Source: Clostridia bacterium
GTDB taxonomy: Bacteria; Bacillota; Clostridia; Oscillospirales; Acutalibacteraceae
NCBI GenBank assembly: GCA_900766585.1
Contig: CAAFVV010000030.1
Span: 62,001-126,000 of the forward strand
DNA: 64,000 bases
Reading direction: 5' to 3'
Shown piece by piece: positions 52,405 through 61,614 of the stretch. The notes beneath the pieces were generated by a model that was given only the letters and a program-made list of their open reading frames with translations, was not told where the DNA came from and made no database searches. How positions within the stretch are numbered: the first letter of the stretch is position 1; the number at the start of each line of letters is the position of its first letter. The translations under genes and the position numbers were made by a program.

Positions 52405-54165
52405 TTACACAGCGTCGAAAAACAATGCGTCAAACTGCGCCGTCGACTGCCGCCGCTCCTCTTCTTCGTCAAACGGCGCCCACGCCTTTTCGGGAGCTGC
52501 CATCAGCTCGCGCATACCGGCACAGATTCCGTCAGGCGTCTGATCGACCGTGATCTGCCCGCCGGGAACAGAGACGGAGGACGCGGCGGGATAATCAGAC
52601 AAAACGATCGGCAGCCCCAAAATACGCGCCTCGATAACCGCCAGTCCCATCGCCTCATAGTGTGACACGAACACAAACGCATCGAAATGCTTCAAATAGG
52701 CAAACGGATTTTTCAGATCACCGGTAAACGTCACCTTATCGGCGACCGCAAGCTCTGCGGCCAATACGCGGAGCTTGTCCTCCCACTCCCCGCTGCCGAT
52801 CAGCGTAAGGCGCACACGGTCGTTTTCCCTTGCCAAACGGGCAAAGGCACGGATCAGGGCATCCTGATTTTTTTCCGGTGAGAGCCGCCCCATCGTCACA
52901 AAGGAAAAACAGGCGGGATCCGGCATGGCGGCGCGAAGAGAGATACTGTTTGCGTCTCCGTCGCCGTAATACATCTTACCGTCCCGCACAAAGGTGCAAT
53001 CGGCAGCCGCCTTTTGCCGGATGGCATCGGCATCGATCAAATTATTGCAGAAAACAAAGCGGCCCTCCTGCCCGGGTAAAGCAAAATTACGGCGATTCTG
53101 CGCATAGACTGCCGCGGAAGCCGATACCACCCGGTCAAACCGCGGATACAGCTGCGTCACCACGGAGAGACCGGCGCAGAAATACCGGTAGCGGCGCTGT
53201 TTCCCCTTATCGCGGTTGGTCATATCCCGCCGGATATCGTTGTGCTGCCAGATCAGGCGGCGGGCGCACGGGATCTGCAGAAAAAGCAGCGGATAATAGG
53301 CGCCGTAGCCGGAATAATCGACCAGGGCGTCAAACTGTGCCAGACCGACCCGCCGCTTCGCCTCTCTTGCCAAAAACGCCCGCAGCGGCAGATAGGCGCG
53401 GCTGTCGGGATCGCCGCCGCGGCGCGACAGCTGCCACCAGCAAAGCCATTCCCTCAGCGTTGCCGCACGGGAACCGGACGAGGGCAGGATACGCACCCAT
53501 TCCGGCAGTGAGGACAGCATGTTCCTTGCGGCGGCGGATACACTCTCCGGCAGCAAAAGCGTGACGTCATACCGTGCGGGGTCAAGAGAGCGCAAGCGGT
53601 ATATAAGCGAGGTGGTCACACCGTTCACAGCAAGCGAACCGCCATAGATCAGCAGCCGCCGGGGCGCCATGACGCTCCGCTCCGGCGCCGAATCCGGGGC
53701 TGCTCCGCACAGCGCCTGTACGCGCATATCTTCGGCAGACCCGTCGGGTAATACGACGATCCTGCCGGAAAAGATCGGACCGACACGTTTTTGCAGCGCG
53801 GGCAGGTGCGTTTTTGCAACGACAAGCACCGCCGCCGACAAAAGCTGCGGCAGCGAAAACGCCGTGCCGCCGTCTGTCAGCATCAGCCGCAGCGATTGTC
53901 CCTCCCGTACGGAATACCAGGCGGGAAGCGGCACGGCAGAGCAGATCATTGCCGCCCGGGCCAGCTCGCGCGGCGTAAATGCCGCCGTGTGGACATCCGC
54001 CCCCGTCTGCCGCCACGCATCGGCATAGACAGGCGGCAAATGCCGGTCGAGCAATACGCGGTTTGATTTCAGCGGTGTGCGCAGACAAAGCCGCGCATAC
54101 CGGCAGGATGAAGAAAAGGGAGACAGGCGTCTCCCCATTCGTTCGATCCGACGGAATAAAGACAT
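52405..54165 (-). CDS. GT4-family glycosyltransferase
   Basis: A 586-residue protein. The C-terminal 350 residues are a GT-B enzyme: GGSLAVNGVTTSLIYRLRSLDP acceptor-side loop, VTMGRLSPEKNQDALIRAFARL, and the donor-site FVFVSHYEAMGLAVIEARILGLPIVLSD with the E-x7-E region. The first 180 residues are an added domain of unknown type. Probably adds sugars to a wall or capsule polymer. GGAGGGAG lies before the ATG. No partner genes for a polymer pathway adjoin it. Confidence 0.85.
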   Translation of the reverse strand: MSLFRRIERMGRRLSPFSSSCRYARLCLRTPLKSNRVLLDRHLPPVYADAWRQTGADVHTAAFTPRELARAAMICSAVPLPAWYSVREGQSLRLMLTDGGTAFSLPQLLSAAVLVVAKTHLPALQKRVGPIFSGRIVVLPDGSAEDMRVQALCGAAPDSAPERSVMAPRRLLIYGGSLAVNGVTTSLIYRLRSLDPARYDVTLLLPESVSAAARNMLSSLPEWVRILPSSGSRAATLREWLCWWQLSRRGGDPDSRAYLPLRAFLAREAKRRVGLAQFDALVDYSGYGAYYPLLFLQIPCARRLIWQHNDIRRDMTNRDKGKQRRYRYFCAGLSVVTQLYPRFDRVVSASAAVYAQNRRNFALPGQEGRFVFCNNLIDADAIRQKAAADCTFVRDGKMYYGDGDANSISLRAAMPDPACFSFVTMGRLSPEKNQDALIRAFARLARENDRVRLTLIGSGEWEDKLRVLAAELAVADKVTFTGDLKNPFAYLKHFDAFVFVSHYEAMGLAVIEARILGLPIVLSDYPAASSVSVPGGQITVDQTPDGICAGMRELMAAPEKAWAPFDEEEERRQSTAQFDALFFDAV

Positions 54166-54206
54166 CCCGCTCCCTCCGTTTTTCTCCGGCGGCAGTTAAG
54201 TGCCGC

Positions 54207-54668
54207 TCAGCGATTTTGTTCCTTCAGCGCCCGGTCGGCTTCGCGCTTCATATCCTTGCGCGCCGCATCATCCCGCTTGTCATAGAGCTTTTTGCCGCGG
54301 CACAAACCCACCTGCAATTTAATACGGCTTCCCTTGAAATAAAGCGACAGCGGGATCAGCGTGTACCCCTGCTGCTTCATTTGTCCGAACAGGCGCAGGA
54401 TATCGCGTTTGTGCACCAGCAGACGGCGCACACGCATGGGGTCACGGTTGAAGATATTTCCCTGCTCATACGGGCTGATATGCATCCCCTTGACAAACAT
54501 TTCGCCGTCGTCAACAGAACACCAGGCATCCTTCAGGTTAACTGAACCGGCGCGCACTGACTTAACCTCTGTACCGACCAGCTCAATGCCGGCTTCAAAG
54601 GATTCCTCCACAAAATAATCGTGATATGCTTTTTTATTGGTAACGATCGTCTTGAGCGATTCAGCCAA
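54207..54668 (-). CDS. smpB: SsrA-binding protein SmpB
   Basis: A 153-residue tmRNA partner in ribosome rescue: DYFVEESFEAGIELVGTEVKSVRAG, DGEMFVKGMHISPYEQGN, and a basic C-terminus. TTG start with AAGGAGG about 8 nt upstream. Last gene of the dnaX-ybaB-recR-smpB cluster; no ssrA gene was seen in the window. Confidence 0.96.
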   Translation of the reverse strand: MAESLKTIVTNKKAYHDYFVEESFEAGIELVGTEVKSVRAGSVNLKDAWCSVDDGEMFVKGMHISPYEQGNIFNRDPMRVRRLLVHKRDILRLFGQMKQQGYTLIPLSLYFKGSRIKLQVGLCRGKKLYDKRDDAARKDMKREADRALKEQNR

Positions 54669-54686
54669 CGCCGACCCCTCCTTTGC

Positions 54687-55286
54687 TCACAGCTCACTGC
54701 GCCCCTCAAGCGAACGGCGCAGCGTCACATCATCGGTATATTCCAGATCTCCGCCCACGGGGATTCCGTAAGCCAGACGTGTGATTTTCACCTCAAAGGG
54801 ACGCAGCAGCTTCGCCAGATACATGGCGGTCGCCTCTCCCTCCACAGTGGGGTTGGTCGCCATGATGATCTCGCGCACCTCAGTCTCCGCCACGCGCACA
54901 AGCAGCTGTTTAACCCGCAGCTGCTCCGGGCCGATCCCTTTCATCGGCGAGAGCGTCCCGTGCAGCACATGATAGGTACCGCGGTACTCGCCCGTGCGCT
55001 CAAACGCCGCCACGTCGCTCGGATCCTCTACCACACAGATCACGCCGCGATCCCGGTCCGCGCTGCGGCAGACCGGACAAAGCTCGCCGTCCGTCAGATT
55101 GTGGCAGACGGCACACTCGTGAATCTTCTCCCGCGCTTCAAAAATGGCATCGGGCAGCGCCTTTGCCTCCTCATCCGGGAGGGAGAGCAGATAATACGCC
55201 AGCCGCTGTGCGGACTTATGCCCGATGCCGGGCAGCCGTTCAAGCTGTTCGGTCAGATGCGCCAGCGGCGCAACGGTATACCCCAT
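54687..55286 (-). CDS. recR: Recombination mediator RecR
   Basis: A 199-residue DNA repair protein: helix-hairpin-helix start (LTEQLERLPGIGHKSAQRLAYYLL), the four-Cys zinc motif CAVC...CPVC, and the Toprim domain (ICVVEDPSDVAAFERTGEY). Works with RecF/RecO. Starts 3 nt after ybaB; weak own ribosome site suggests coupling. Confidence 0.97.
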   Translation of the reverse strand: MGYTVAPLAHLTEQLERLPGIGHKSAQRLAYYLLSLPDEEAKALPDAIFEAREKIHECAVCHNLTDGELCPVCRSADRDRGVICVVEDPSDVAAFERTGEYRGTYHVLHGTLSPMKGIGPEQLRVKQLLVRVAETEVREIIMATNPTVEGEATAMYLAKLLRPFEVKITRLAYGIPVGGDLEYTDDVTLRRSLEGRSEL

Positions 55287-55289
55287 AGG

Positions 55290-55637
55290 TCAGAACAGGC
55301 CGGGCATGGACATGCCGCCCGTCAGCTTGTTCATCTCGGTCTGTGAGGTCTCCGCCGCCTGGCGGATCGCCTCGTTCACGGCGGCGCGCACCAGATCGGC
55401 GAGCATTTCGACATCATCGGGATCCACAACGTCCTGGCGGATCTCGAGTTTAGTCAGCTCATGGGTGCCGTTCACGGTTGCCGTAACCGCGCCGCCGCCG
55501 GCGTTGGCGGTATATTCGCGGGCATTTAGATCCTCCTGCAGCGCCGCCATGTCCTCCTGCATCTTCTGCGCCTGACGGATCATGGACTGCATATTGCCGG
55601 GACCTTTTCCCATCCCCTGCGGTAATCTGGCTTTCAT
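55290..55637 (-). CDS. ybaB: YbaB/EbfC nucleoid-associated protein
   Basis: A 115-residue protein with the coiled-coil QSMIRQAQKMQEDMAALQEDL and the conserved VTATVNGTHELTKLEI strand region followed by PDDVEMLADLVRAAVNEA. Binds DNA as a dimer. In the standard position between dnaX and recR. Confidence 0.96.
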   Translation of the reverse strand: MKARLPQGMGKGPGNMQSMIRQAQKMQEDMAALQEDLNAREYTANAGGGAVTATVNGTHELTKLEIRQDVVDPDDVEMLADLVRAAVNEAIRQAAETSQTEMNKLTGGMSMPGLF

Positions 55638-55660
55638 TATAGCTTCCTGCCTTTCGGTAT

Positions 55661-57298
55661 TTATTTCACTTCGAGAGAGATTCCCTTTTGTCTGCTGTCA
55701 CGGATAAAGGCGGCGAGCGGATCATCCCCCGTCGGTACCGCCGCGCCGCTGCGCGGCAAACCGACACGGTAGCTTTGTCCGGTCACGGAACGGATTGCGG
55801 TCTGGAGCGCGCGTTTGTTGTCTGCCGTCTGCACCAGCTCACGGAACAGCGCCGCATTCGGCGTGTCGATCAGCAGCTTGTTTTCCGCCGAACGACACAG
55901 GGCACGGGAGCCTGCCAGCACACCGAACAGCGGTGGACAAGTGTCGCGCAGCTTTTCGAGTACATCCGCCCACGCGGCAAACGGCTCCTCCACGCTCCCC
56001 TCCTGCACGGGAAGGGGCGGCACCTCCTGCGGAATCGGTTCCTCATTTCCCGCCGGCTCCTCCGCCCGCTCCGGCGGCACAGCCGGTGCAGCGGCAGGCG
56101 AAGAAGCCGGTGCAGATGCCGCTGCCATTGCCGTCGGTGCGGCGGGAAGCCCGGCGCGGAAAGCGTCCTCAAGCGCCGCGACCCGGCGCAGCAGACTCTC
56201 CGCCCCCGTGTCCAGAGCGGGCGTACACAGACGGATCAGCGCCATCTCCATCTCCACCCGGCGCGAAACGCCGCTGCGGATGCGGTCCAGCGTCGACTGC
56301 AGCGCAGTCAGCGTGTGCAGTATCGCCGTCAAATCCCACTGCGCCGCTTCCTGTGTAAGCCGTTTGATCTCCGCCGGAGCGGCAACGATCAGCTCCTCGG
56401 GCTTCGGAACGCATTTCACGATCATCAGGCTGCGGAAAAAGTCGATCAGCTCGGTACAGAGCCGCTCCATATCCTTAGACGCGTTGTGAAGCCGGTCGAT
56501 CCATTCGAGTGCGTCCGCACTGCTTTGCCCGCGGATCGCCTGCGCGAGCGCATAAAGCGGGTCACGCCCTGCCATGCCGGTCGCCTCGGATACCACATCG
56601 GCGTCGACCGCGCGGGAGCGGGACAGGCACTGATCGAGAAGCGACAGCGCATCGCGCAGCGCGCCGTCGGCAAGCCGCGCCAGCAAAAGCGCCGCCTCGT
56701 CCGTCAGGGTAAACTGCTCCTCTTTGGCGATGACCTGCATGCGGGCGGCGATATCCTCAGGCGGGATCCGCCCGAAATCGAAGCGCTGACAGCGGGACAG
56801 GATCGTCGCGGGCAGCTTGTGTACCTCGGTCGTCGCCAGAATAAAGATCACATAGGCAGGCGGTTCCTCAAGCGTTTTCAGCAGAGCGTTGAACGCGCTC
56901 GGCGACAGCTCGTGCACCTCGTCAATGATATACACGCGGTACTTGGCGGAAACGGGGGTAAAGCCCACTTCCTCGCGCAGCTCACGGATGCTGTCCACGC
57001 CGTTGTTGGCGGCGGCGTCGATCTCGGTCACGTCCACGGCGGCGCCGCTGTCCACGGCGCGGCACATCTCGCAGGTGTTGCACGGCTCGCCGTCAATCGG
57101 CGACAGGCAGTTGACGGCTTTTGCCAGGATTTTCGCACAGGTCGTTTTACCGGTGCCGCGCGACCCGGTAAACAGATAGGCGTGCGCCAAATGCCCGGTT
57201 TTCAACTCATTTTTCAGCGCCGCCGTCACCGTCGGCTGACCGTAGACCTCCTCAAATGTGCGGGGACGCCATTTACGGTATAACACCTGATATGCCAT
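55661..57298 (-). CDS. dnaX: DNA polymerase III subunits gamma/tau
   Basis: A 545-residue clamp-loader ATPase. YRKWRPRTFEEVYGQ start, Walker A GSRGTGKTT, the zinc-binding Cys set (NCLSPIDGEPCNTCEMC), DEVHELSPSAFNALLKTLEEPP, and sensor regions follow; the C-terminus is Ala/Pro-rich. ATG 57298 with GGAGGGA is chosen over an in-frame upstream ATG that would run into the SRP RNA gene. Confidence 0.96.
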   Translation of the reverse strand: MAYQVLYRKWRPRTFEEVYGQPTVTAALKNELKTGHLAHAYLFTGSRGTGKTTCAKILAKAVNCLSPIDGEPCNTCEMCRAVDSGAAVDVTEIDAAANNGVDSIRELREEVGFTPVSAKYRVYIIDEVHELSPSAFNALLKTLEEPPAYVIFILATTEVHKLPATILSRCQRFDFGRIPPEDIAARMQVIAKEEQFTLTDEAALLLARLADGALRDALSLLDQCLSRSRAVDADVVSEATGMAGRDPLYALAQAIRGQSSADALEWIDRLHNASKDMERLCTELIDFFRSLMIVKCVPKPEELIVAAPAEIKRLTQEAAQWDLTAILHTLTALQSTLDRIRSGVSRRVEMEMALIRLCTPALDTGAESLLRRVAALEDAFRAGLPAAPTAMAAASAPASSPAAAPAVPPERAEEPAGNEEPIPQEVPPLPVQEGSVEEPFAAWADVLEKLRDTCPPLFGVLAGSRALCRSAENKLLIDTPNAALFRELVQTADNKRALQTAIRSVTGQSYRVGLPRSGAAVPTGDDPLAAFIRDSRQKGISLEVK

Positions 57299-57325
57299 TT
57301 CGTCCCTCCTGCTTCTGTCAAAAAA

Positions 57326-57480
57326 GCACCCTGTTCCTTCGGGCATACGGGCGGACAGGCACACCTGCGGCACACGGGAAACATCTGCTTAATGCTGCTC
57401 GGTTCCCCGCCTGACATGGTTCACAGCGTCCCGTCGCACAGGACCCACCCGCCCGTATGCCCCAAAGCACAGGGTGTTTC
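57326..57480 (-). ncRNA. ffs: Signal recognition particle RNA (4.5S-like)
   Basis: On the minus strand, GTCAGGC-GGGGAA-CCGAGCAGCAT is the conserved SRP domain IV: the asymmetric and symmetric loops that bind Ffh, capped by a GGAA tetraloop. The flanks pair over a long distance (CCCTGTGC with GCACCCTG-like end; GCATACGGGCGG with CCGCCCGTATGC). A T-run follows at 57325-57320. About 155 nt. Upstream of dnaX as scr is in B. subtilis. Confidence 0.92.
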
Positions 57481-57496
57481 ATACGGTACTCTGTCT

Positions 57497-57525
57497 AGTA
57501 TACACGATTTTTCCTTTAAAGTCAA
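57497..57525 (-). promoter_or_regulatory. Sigma-A promoter of the SRP RNA gene
   Basis: Minus strand TTGACT (57520-57525), 17-bp spacer, TATACT (57497-57502). Near-consensus, as expected for a stable RNA. Confidence 0.85.
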
Positions 57526-57608
57526 CTGTTCGGCGCGGTTTTTCCGATTTTCTCTCATATACACCCCCGTTTTTCCGTATGATGGCAGTAAAAAAGGGGG
57601 AAGATCAC

Positions 57609-58487
57609 ATGATCAGGCTGATATTTTTTTCCCGCAGGACTGCTCTACGGGCGGCAATTCTTGCTGCCGCCCTGCTTCTCCTGCTCATTTCCGTTCCGAT
57701 CGTGACAGCAGTCGTCGGACCCGCCAAGCCGGATACCTCCGTTACGCTCCCGGTCATCATGTATCACGGTCTGCACCCGCAAAAATCACGCCAGAACCGC
57801 TATGTGATCGCTCCCGAACGCTTTGCCGCGGATCTTGACTGGCTCAGAGAAAACGGCTACACGACCGTCACGGTCGCGGACGTGATCGACTATGTGCACA
57901 AGCGCCGCGCACTGCCCGCAAAGCCGATCATGCTCACCTTCGACGACGGGTATCTAAACAACCACGTCTACGGCACACCGCTGCTGAAGGAAGCCGGGTG
58001 CCGCGCCGTATTTTCGCCGATCTGCGCGGAGACCGTGCGCTACTCGTCGCTGCCCGACCGCGACCCTGCCTATGCACAGGTGCAGTGGGACGACCTGCGT
58101 GACATGGTGGCGTCGGGGTGCTGGGAGATCCAGAATCACACCTACGCCATGCACGCGCTGCATCCGCGGCGCGGGTCGGCACGCCGCGCAGACGAGACGG
58201 CATCGGCGTATAAAACGGCGCTGACCGAGGATGTAGAGCGCGCGCAGGCTCTGTTTTTGCAGGAGCTGGGATTTTCCCCCACCGCCTTTTTCTACCCGTT
58301 CGGCGCCATCGGTGAGGGAGAGCCGGAGCTTTTGCGCGAAATGGGCTTTCAGGCACTGTTCACCTGTACCGAGCAGAAAAATCAGCTGACGGAGGACCCG
58401 GAGTGCCTGTATGCGCTCGGACGGTATCTGCGCCCGCCCGATCAGTCATCCGCGCAATTCTTCACCAAAACGGTGGGACTGGCATAA
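57609..58487 (+). CDS. Membrane-anchored polysaccharide deacetylase
   Basis: A 292-residue NodB-domain protein with an N-terminal signal or anchor helix (about 12-38). PVIMYHGLHP and the metal/catalytic motif MLTFDDGYLNNH are intact; QNHTYAMHAL supplies the His site and FFYPFGAIGEGEPELLREMGFQALFT the C-terminal motif. Probably removes acetyl groups from peptidoglycan or another glucan. GGGGGAAG precedes ATG 57609. The amidase gene follows 26 nt later. Confidence 0.9.
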   Translation: MIRLIFFSRRTALRAAILAAALLLLLISVPIVTAVVGPAKPDTSVTLPVIMYHGLHPQKSRQNRYVIAPERFAADLDWLRENGYTTVTVADVIDYVHKRRALPAKPIMLTFDDGYLNNHVYGTPLLKEAGCRAVFSPICAETVRYSSLPDRDPAYAQVQWDDLRDMVASGCWEIQNHTYAMHALHPRRGSARRADETASAYKTALTEDVERAQALFLQELGFSPTAFFYPFGAIGEGEPELLREMGFQALFTCTEQKNQLTEDPECLYALGRYLRPPDQSSAQFFTKTVGLA

Positions 58488-58513
58488 GCTGTCTGTAAAA
58501 GGAGCTGATAGCT

Positions 58514-59251
58514 ATGCCCACACTGTACCTCAGCCCCTCTACACAGGAGGGGAATCCCGTCGTCATCGGCGGGACAGAGGAAGAATATATGAACCGCATC
58601 GCCGATGCCATGGAGCCGTATCTGGTGTCCAACGGCATTGTATTCCGCCGCAACAACCGCAACGAAAGTCTCGGGCAGGCGATCCGGGATTCCAATGCCG
58701 GCAATTACGACTTACATTTTGCCCTGCATTCCAATGCCGCACCGCCGACAAACTCCGGCAATGTCAAGGGCGCTGATTTTTACTATTACGCCCCCAGCAC
58801 AAAAGGGCGCGAGGCGGCGACGATACTCGCGGAAAATTACAAGCGGATCTATCCCTATCCCGAACTTTCACGCCCCATCGCCACCACCTCGCTCGTTGAG
58901 GTGCGCACCACACGCGCCCCCGCCGTTTTGGCGGAACTTGCCTATCACGACAATGTCGAGGAGGCGACCTGGCTGCGGGATAACCCCGAGGCGATCGCCC
59001 GCAATCTGGTCATCGGACTGACGGAATATTTTCAGATCCCGTTTGTCGAGGCACAGACACCGGTGCCGGGAATCGTGCGGCTGCGCTCCGGCACACTGAA
59101 TCTGCGCGCACTGCCCAATACGCAGGCCGAGATCATCGCGTCGATCCCGAACGGCGCCGAGATCACGGTGCTGGGGCAGTGGGGCAACTGGTATGTCGCG
59201 CGCTACGGCGACAATGTCGGCTACGCCCACTCTGCTTATATTGCCATATAA
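58514..59251 (+). CDS. N-acetylmuramoyl-L-alanine amidase with SH3 domain
   Basis: A 245-residue protein: Amidase_3 domain (about 1-175), zinc ligands expected at GTEEEYM, HFALHSNA and ELAYHDN, then a C-terminal SH3b domain (about 185-245; VRLRSGTLNLRALPNTQAEIIASIPNGAEITVLGQWGNWYVARY) that binds cell wall. No signal peptide is seen, so it may act in the mother cell, be released by lysis or leave by a non-classical route. AAAAGGAG site. In one operon with the deacetylase. Confidence 0.9.
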   Translation: MPTLYLSPSTQEGNPVVIGGTEEEYMNRIADAMEPYLVSNGIVFRRNNRNESLGQAIRDSNAGNYDLHFALHSNAAPPTNSGNVKGADFYYYAPSTKGREAATILAENYKRIYPYPELSRPIATTSLVEVRTTRAPAVLAELAYHDNVEEATWLRDNPEAIARNLVIGLTEYFQIPFVEAQTPVPGIVRLRSGTLNLRALPNTQAEIIASIPNGAEITVLGQWGNWYVARYGDNVGYAHSAYIAI

Positions 59252-59296
59252 AAGCCGGCGCCCGCAGTTCCTGATACGGACTGCGGGCGCCGGTAT
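59251..59296. terminator. Long stem-loop between convergent genes
   Basis: A perfect 14-bp GC-rich stem (59255-59268 with 59280-59293). On the minus strand TTTTAT follows, so it ends the AraC gene; it probably also halts the amidase transcript. Confidence 0.75.
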
Positions 59297-59310
59297 AATA
59301 CCCGAAAGAT

Positions 59311-60138
59311 TCATTCCGCTGTCCCGGAGGCGGAACGCAGAGACGCCATATAGGCGCGCGGAGAATGACCGGTATACTCCTTGAACAGGCGTGAAAAATA
59401 CAGGGGATCACGGTAACCGCACCGAAGCGCAATACTCTGCACCTCCGTTTCCCCCTGTTCCATCAGCGTACAGGCATTGCGGATCCGCACCGTGTTCAGA
59501 TAGCGGGAAAACCCGATCTTATAGGTGTGTTTAAACACGGTGGATACATATTTCGGATGATAGCCGCAGGCTTGCCCGACCGATTCCAGTGATATTTCGG
59601 GCTTGAAAAAGAACTGATCAATATGCTGCTTGATCAGCAGAGCGGCGCCGTCGCCGGACGGGCGGACAGGCCCTGACAGCAGACGGCGCTCGCCCAACGC
59701 GGAAAAGCTGTATAAAAGCGTGCTTTCCACCCGCAGAGCCGCCGCCACGCCGTCTGCCTCAAGATTGCGGCACCACAGATCGAACAGCCCGAAAAAGCCG
59801 GAAAAAACGCAGTCCGTTCCCGTGATATGCATCGTTTCCATCACGGCGTTGGCGCGGCTGCCCAAAAAGCTGATATACATATACTGAAAGCCGTCGTCGG
59901 AGCAGATCGCCGCCGGAACGGACGGCAGCGTAAAAAATAGATCCCCCTCGACAAGCGGGGCCTCCCGTCCGGTAAGGCAGAGCCGCCCCGTACCGTGCAG
60001 CACCAGATGCATCCGGTAAACAGAGGGGATCTTCAGCTCACGGCTTGTCTGCGGCAGCGTCTCCAGCACGCAGTTGAACAGTTCGAGATCCCCTACGTTT
60101 TGGTTATGCGTAAAAAAACGGCACACATTTTTGCTCAA
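59311..60138 (-). CDS. AraC-family transcriptional regulator
   Basis: A 275-residue regulator: a cupin-like sensor domain (about 25-140; VYRMHLVLHGTGRLCLTGREAPLVEGDLFF) and a C-terminal pair of helix-turn-helix motifs (ISLESVGQACGYHPKYVSTVFKHTYKIGFSRYLN; VQSIALRCGYRDPLYFSRLFKEYTGHSPRAY). TTG start at 60138 with AGGGAGG 9 nt upstream; a longer frame to 60219 would contain the promoter and is rejected. Divergent from the Gfo/Idh gene, which it likely controls in response to a sugar. Confidence 0.9.
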   Translation of the reverse strand: MSKNVCRFFTHNQNVGDLELFNCVLETLPQTSRELKIPSVYRMHLVLHGTGRLCLTGREAPLVEGDLFFTLPSVPAAICSDDGFQYMYISFLGSRANAVMETMHITGTDCVFSGFFGLFDLWCRNLEADGVAAALRVESTLLYSFSALGERRLLSGPVRPSGDGAALLIKQHIDQFFFKPEISLESVGQACGYHPKYVSTVFKHTYKIGFSRYLNTVRIRNACTLMEQGETEVQSIALRCGYRDPLYFSRLFKEYTGHSPRAYMASLRSASGTAE

Positions 60139-60175
60139 AAAAATCCGCCTCCCTGTCTCCTGCTCCCAGTTTTCT

Positions 60176-60204
60176 ATTGTACTAGGGCGACAGAAATCTG
60201 TCAA
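60176..60204 (-). promoter_or_regulatory. Sigma-A promoter of the AraC gene
   Basis: Minus strand TTGACA (60199-60204), 17-bp spacer, TACAAT (60176-60181). Confidence 0.8.
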
Positions 60205-60216
60205 CATCCACCTTAC

Positions 60217-60275
60217 CATTATCCCTATTTTTGTGGATTTGCTCCATTTTCCCTATTTTGGAATTGTGGTATACT
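60217..60275 (+). promoter_or_regulatory. Direct-repeat operator and promoter of the Gfo/Idh gene
   Basis: Two near-identical direct repeats, CATTATCCCTATTTTTG (60217-60233) and CATTTTCCCTATTTTGG (60245-60261), are 28 bp apart. The second covers the -35 position; TATACT is at 60270-60275. This is the layout of an AraC-type activator site at a promoter with a weak -35. Confidence 0.6.
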
Positions 60276-60319
60276 ACGTTTGCAAAGCTCCCGTTTCGGG
60301 CAAGGAAAGGATGGGCAAT

Positions 60320-61558
60320 ATGAAAAAAATACGAATCGGTGTGGTCGGTGTCGGCCGCGGCAACAGCATGATGGACTACTGTGCACAGTCGGACAACGCC
60401 GAGCTGGTGGCGATCTGCGACAACTGGGCAGAGGGGCTTGCGGCACAGAAGGAAAAGCACAAGGACGAGGCTATCACCTTTTATTCCGATTACGATGAAT
60501 TCCTGCAGCACGATATGGATGGCGTTGTTCTCGCCAATTTTGCCAATGAGCACGCACCGTTTGCCATCCGCGCCATGCGGGCAGGCAAGCATGTGTTTTC
60601 CGAGGTCTTGCCGGTGCAGACGATGAAAGAGGCGGTTGAGCTTGTCGAGGCAGTCGAGGAGACCGGTATGATCTACGCCTACGGCGAAAACTACTGCTAT
60701 ATGCCCGCCCCCTACGAGATGCGGCGCCTCTATCGCGAGGGAAAGCTCGGCGAGCTGGAATACGCCGAGGGCGAGTATATCCACAACTGCGAGCCTAACT
60801 GGGCATGCCTGACCCGCGGCGAGGAGACGCACTGGCGCAACACCATGTACTCAACGTTTTACTGCACACACTCCTTCGGTCCTATCCGGCACATTACCGG
60901 TCTGCGCCCCGTTTCCGTCATCGGCTTTGAGGGAACACAGACAGCGCGGAATCTGCGCGTCGGGTCAAAATCCGGGCAGTTCGGCATCGAGATGGTGACG
61001 CTGGAAAACGGCGCTATCGTCAAGAGCATTCACGGCGGACTGTACCGCAATTCCATCTGGTATACGCTTTACGGTGCAAAGGGGCGTGCGGAATCCGCGC
61101 GCGAGGATACCGGCCTCGGTGATGTGTCCCGCATCTACGTCTATGCGGATGAATTTGACGGACAGTACGCGGATATCCGCGCGGAAAGCTACGAGCCGGA
61201 GCAGACAAAGCTCGAAGCCGCACACGCCTTCGGCCACGGCGGATCGGATTATTTCACGATGAATCACTTTGTCCGCAGGCTGCTCGGGGATGAAACGGCG
61301 GATATTATCGACGTCTATGAGGCGCTTGATATGTTTCTGCCCGGTCTCTTTGCCTATCGCTCCATTCTGGCAGGCGGGAAACCGATGGCTATCCCCGATC
61401 TGCGGAATAAAGCCGTACGCGACGCCTATCGCAGCGACACCGCCTGCACGGATCCTGATGCAGCGGGAGAGCAATTGCTGCCCACCTCCGTGCGCGGTAC
61501 GCCGAAAATCGAAGCAGATGTCTACGCCCGCATGAAGCGGATCTGGGAGGAGCGATAA
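60320..61558 (+). CDS. Gfo/Idh/MocA-family oxidoreductase
   Basis: A 412-residue NAD(P)-dependent sugar oxidoreductase. The Rossmann motif is IGVVGVGRGNSMM; the EKP-like catalytic loop reads HVFSEVLPVQTMKEA (lysine replaced); ENYCYMPAPYEMRRLYREGKLGELEYAEGEY is the usual start of the C-terminal domain. Likely oxidises or epimerises a sugar or inositol; substrate unknown. ATG 60320 with AAAGGA 8 nt upstream. Divergent from the AraC regulator and near a GH78-like gene. Confidence 0.9.
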   Translation: MKKIRIGVVGVGRGNSMMDYCAQSDNAELVAICDNWAEGLAAQKEKHKDEAITFYSDYDEFLQHDMDGVVLANFANEHAPFAIRAMRAGKHVFSEVLPVQTMKEAVELVEAVEETGMIYAYGENYCYMPAPYEMRRLYREGKLGELEYAEGEYIHNCEPNWACLTRGEETHWRNTMYSTFYCTHSFGPIRHITGLRPVSVIGFEGTQTARNLRVGSKSGQFGIEMVTLENGAIVKSIHGGLYRNSIWYTLYGAKGRAESAREDTGLGDVSRIYVYADEFDGQYADIRAESYEPEQTKLEAAHAFGHGGSDYFTMNHFVRRLLGDETADIIDVYEALDMFLPGLFAYRSILAGGKPMAIPDLRNKAVRDAYRSDTACTDPDAAGEQLLPTSVRGTPKIEADVYARMKRIWEER

Positions 61559-61579
61559 ACAAACACAGCGTGACCGCGC

Positions 61580-61608
61580 TTGACTTTTCGGCGAACAGAT
61601 GCTATACT
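61580..61608 (+). promoter_or_regulatory. Sigma-A promoter of RNase P RNA
   Basis: TTGACT (61580-61585), 17-bp spacer, TATACT (61603-61608), 6 nt before the RNA. Confidence 0.88.
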
Positions 61609-61614
61609 AACCCT

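Noticed and set aside
55688..57283. 531-codon open frame opposite dnaX
   Set aside because: Antisense shadow of dnaX; no start signal and no domain.
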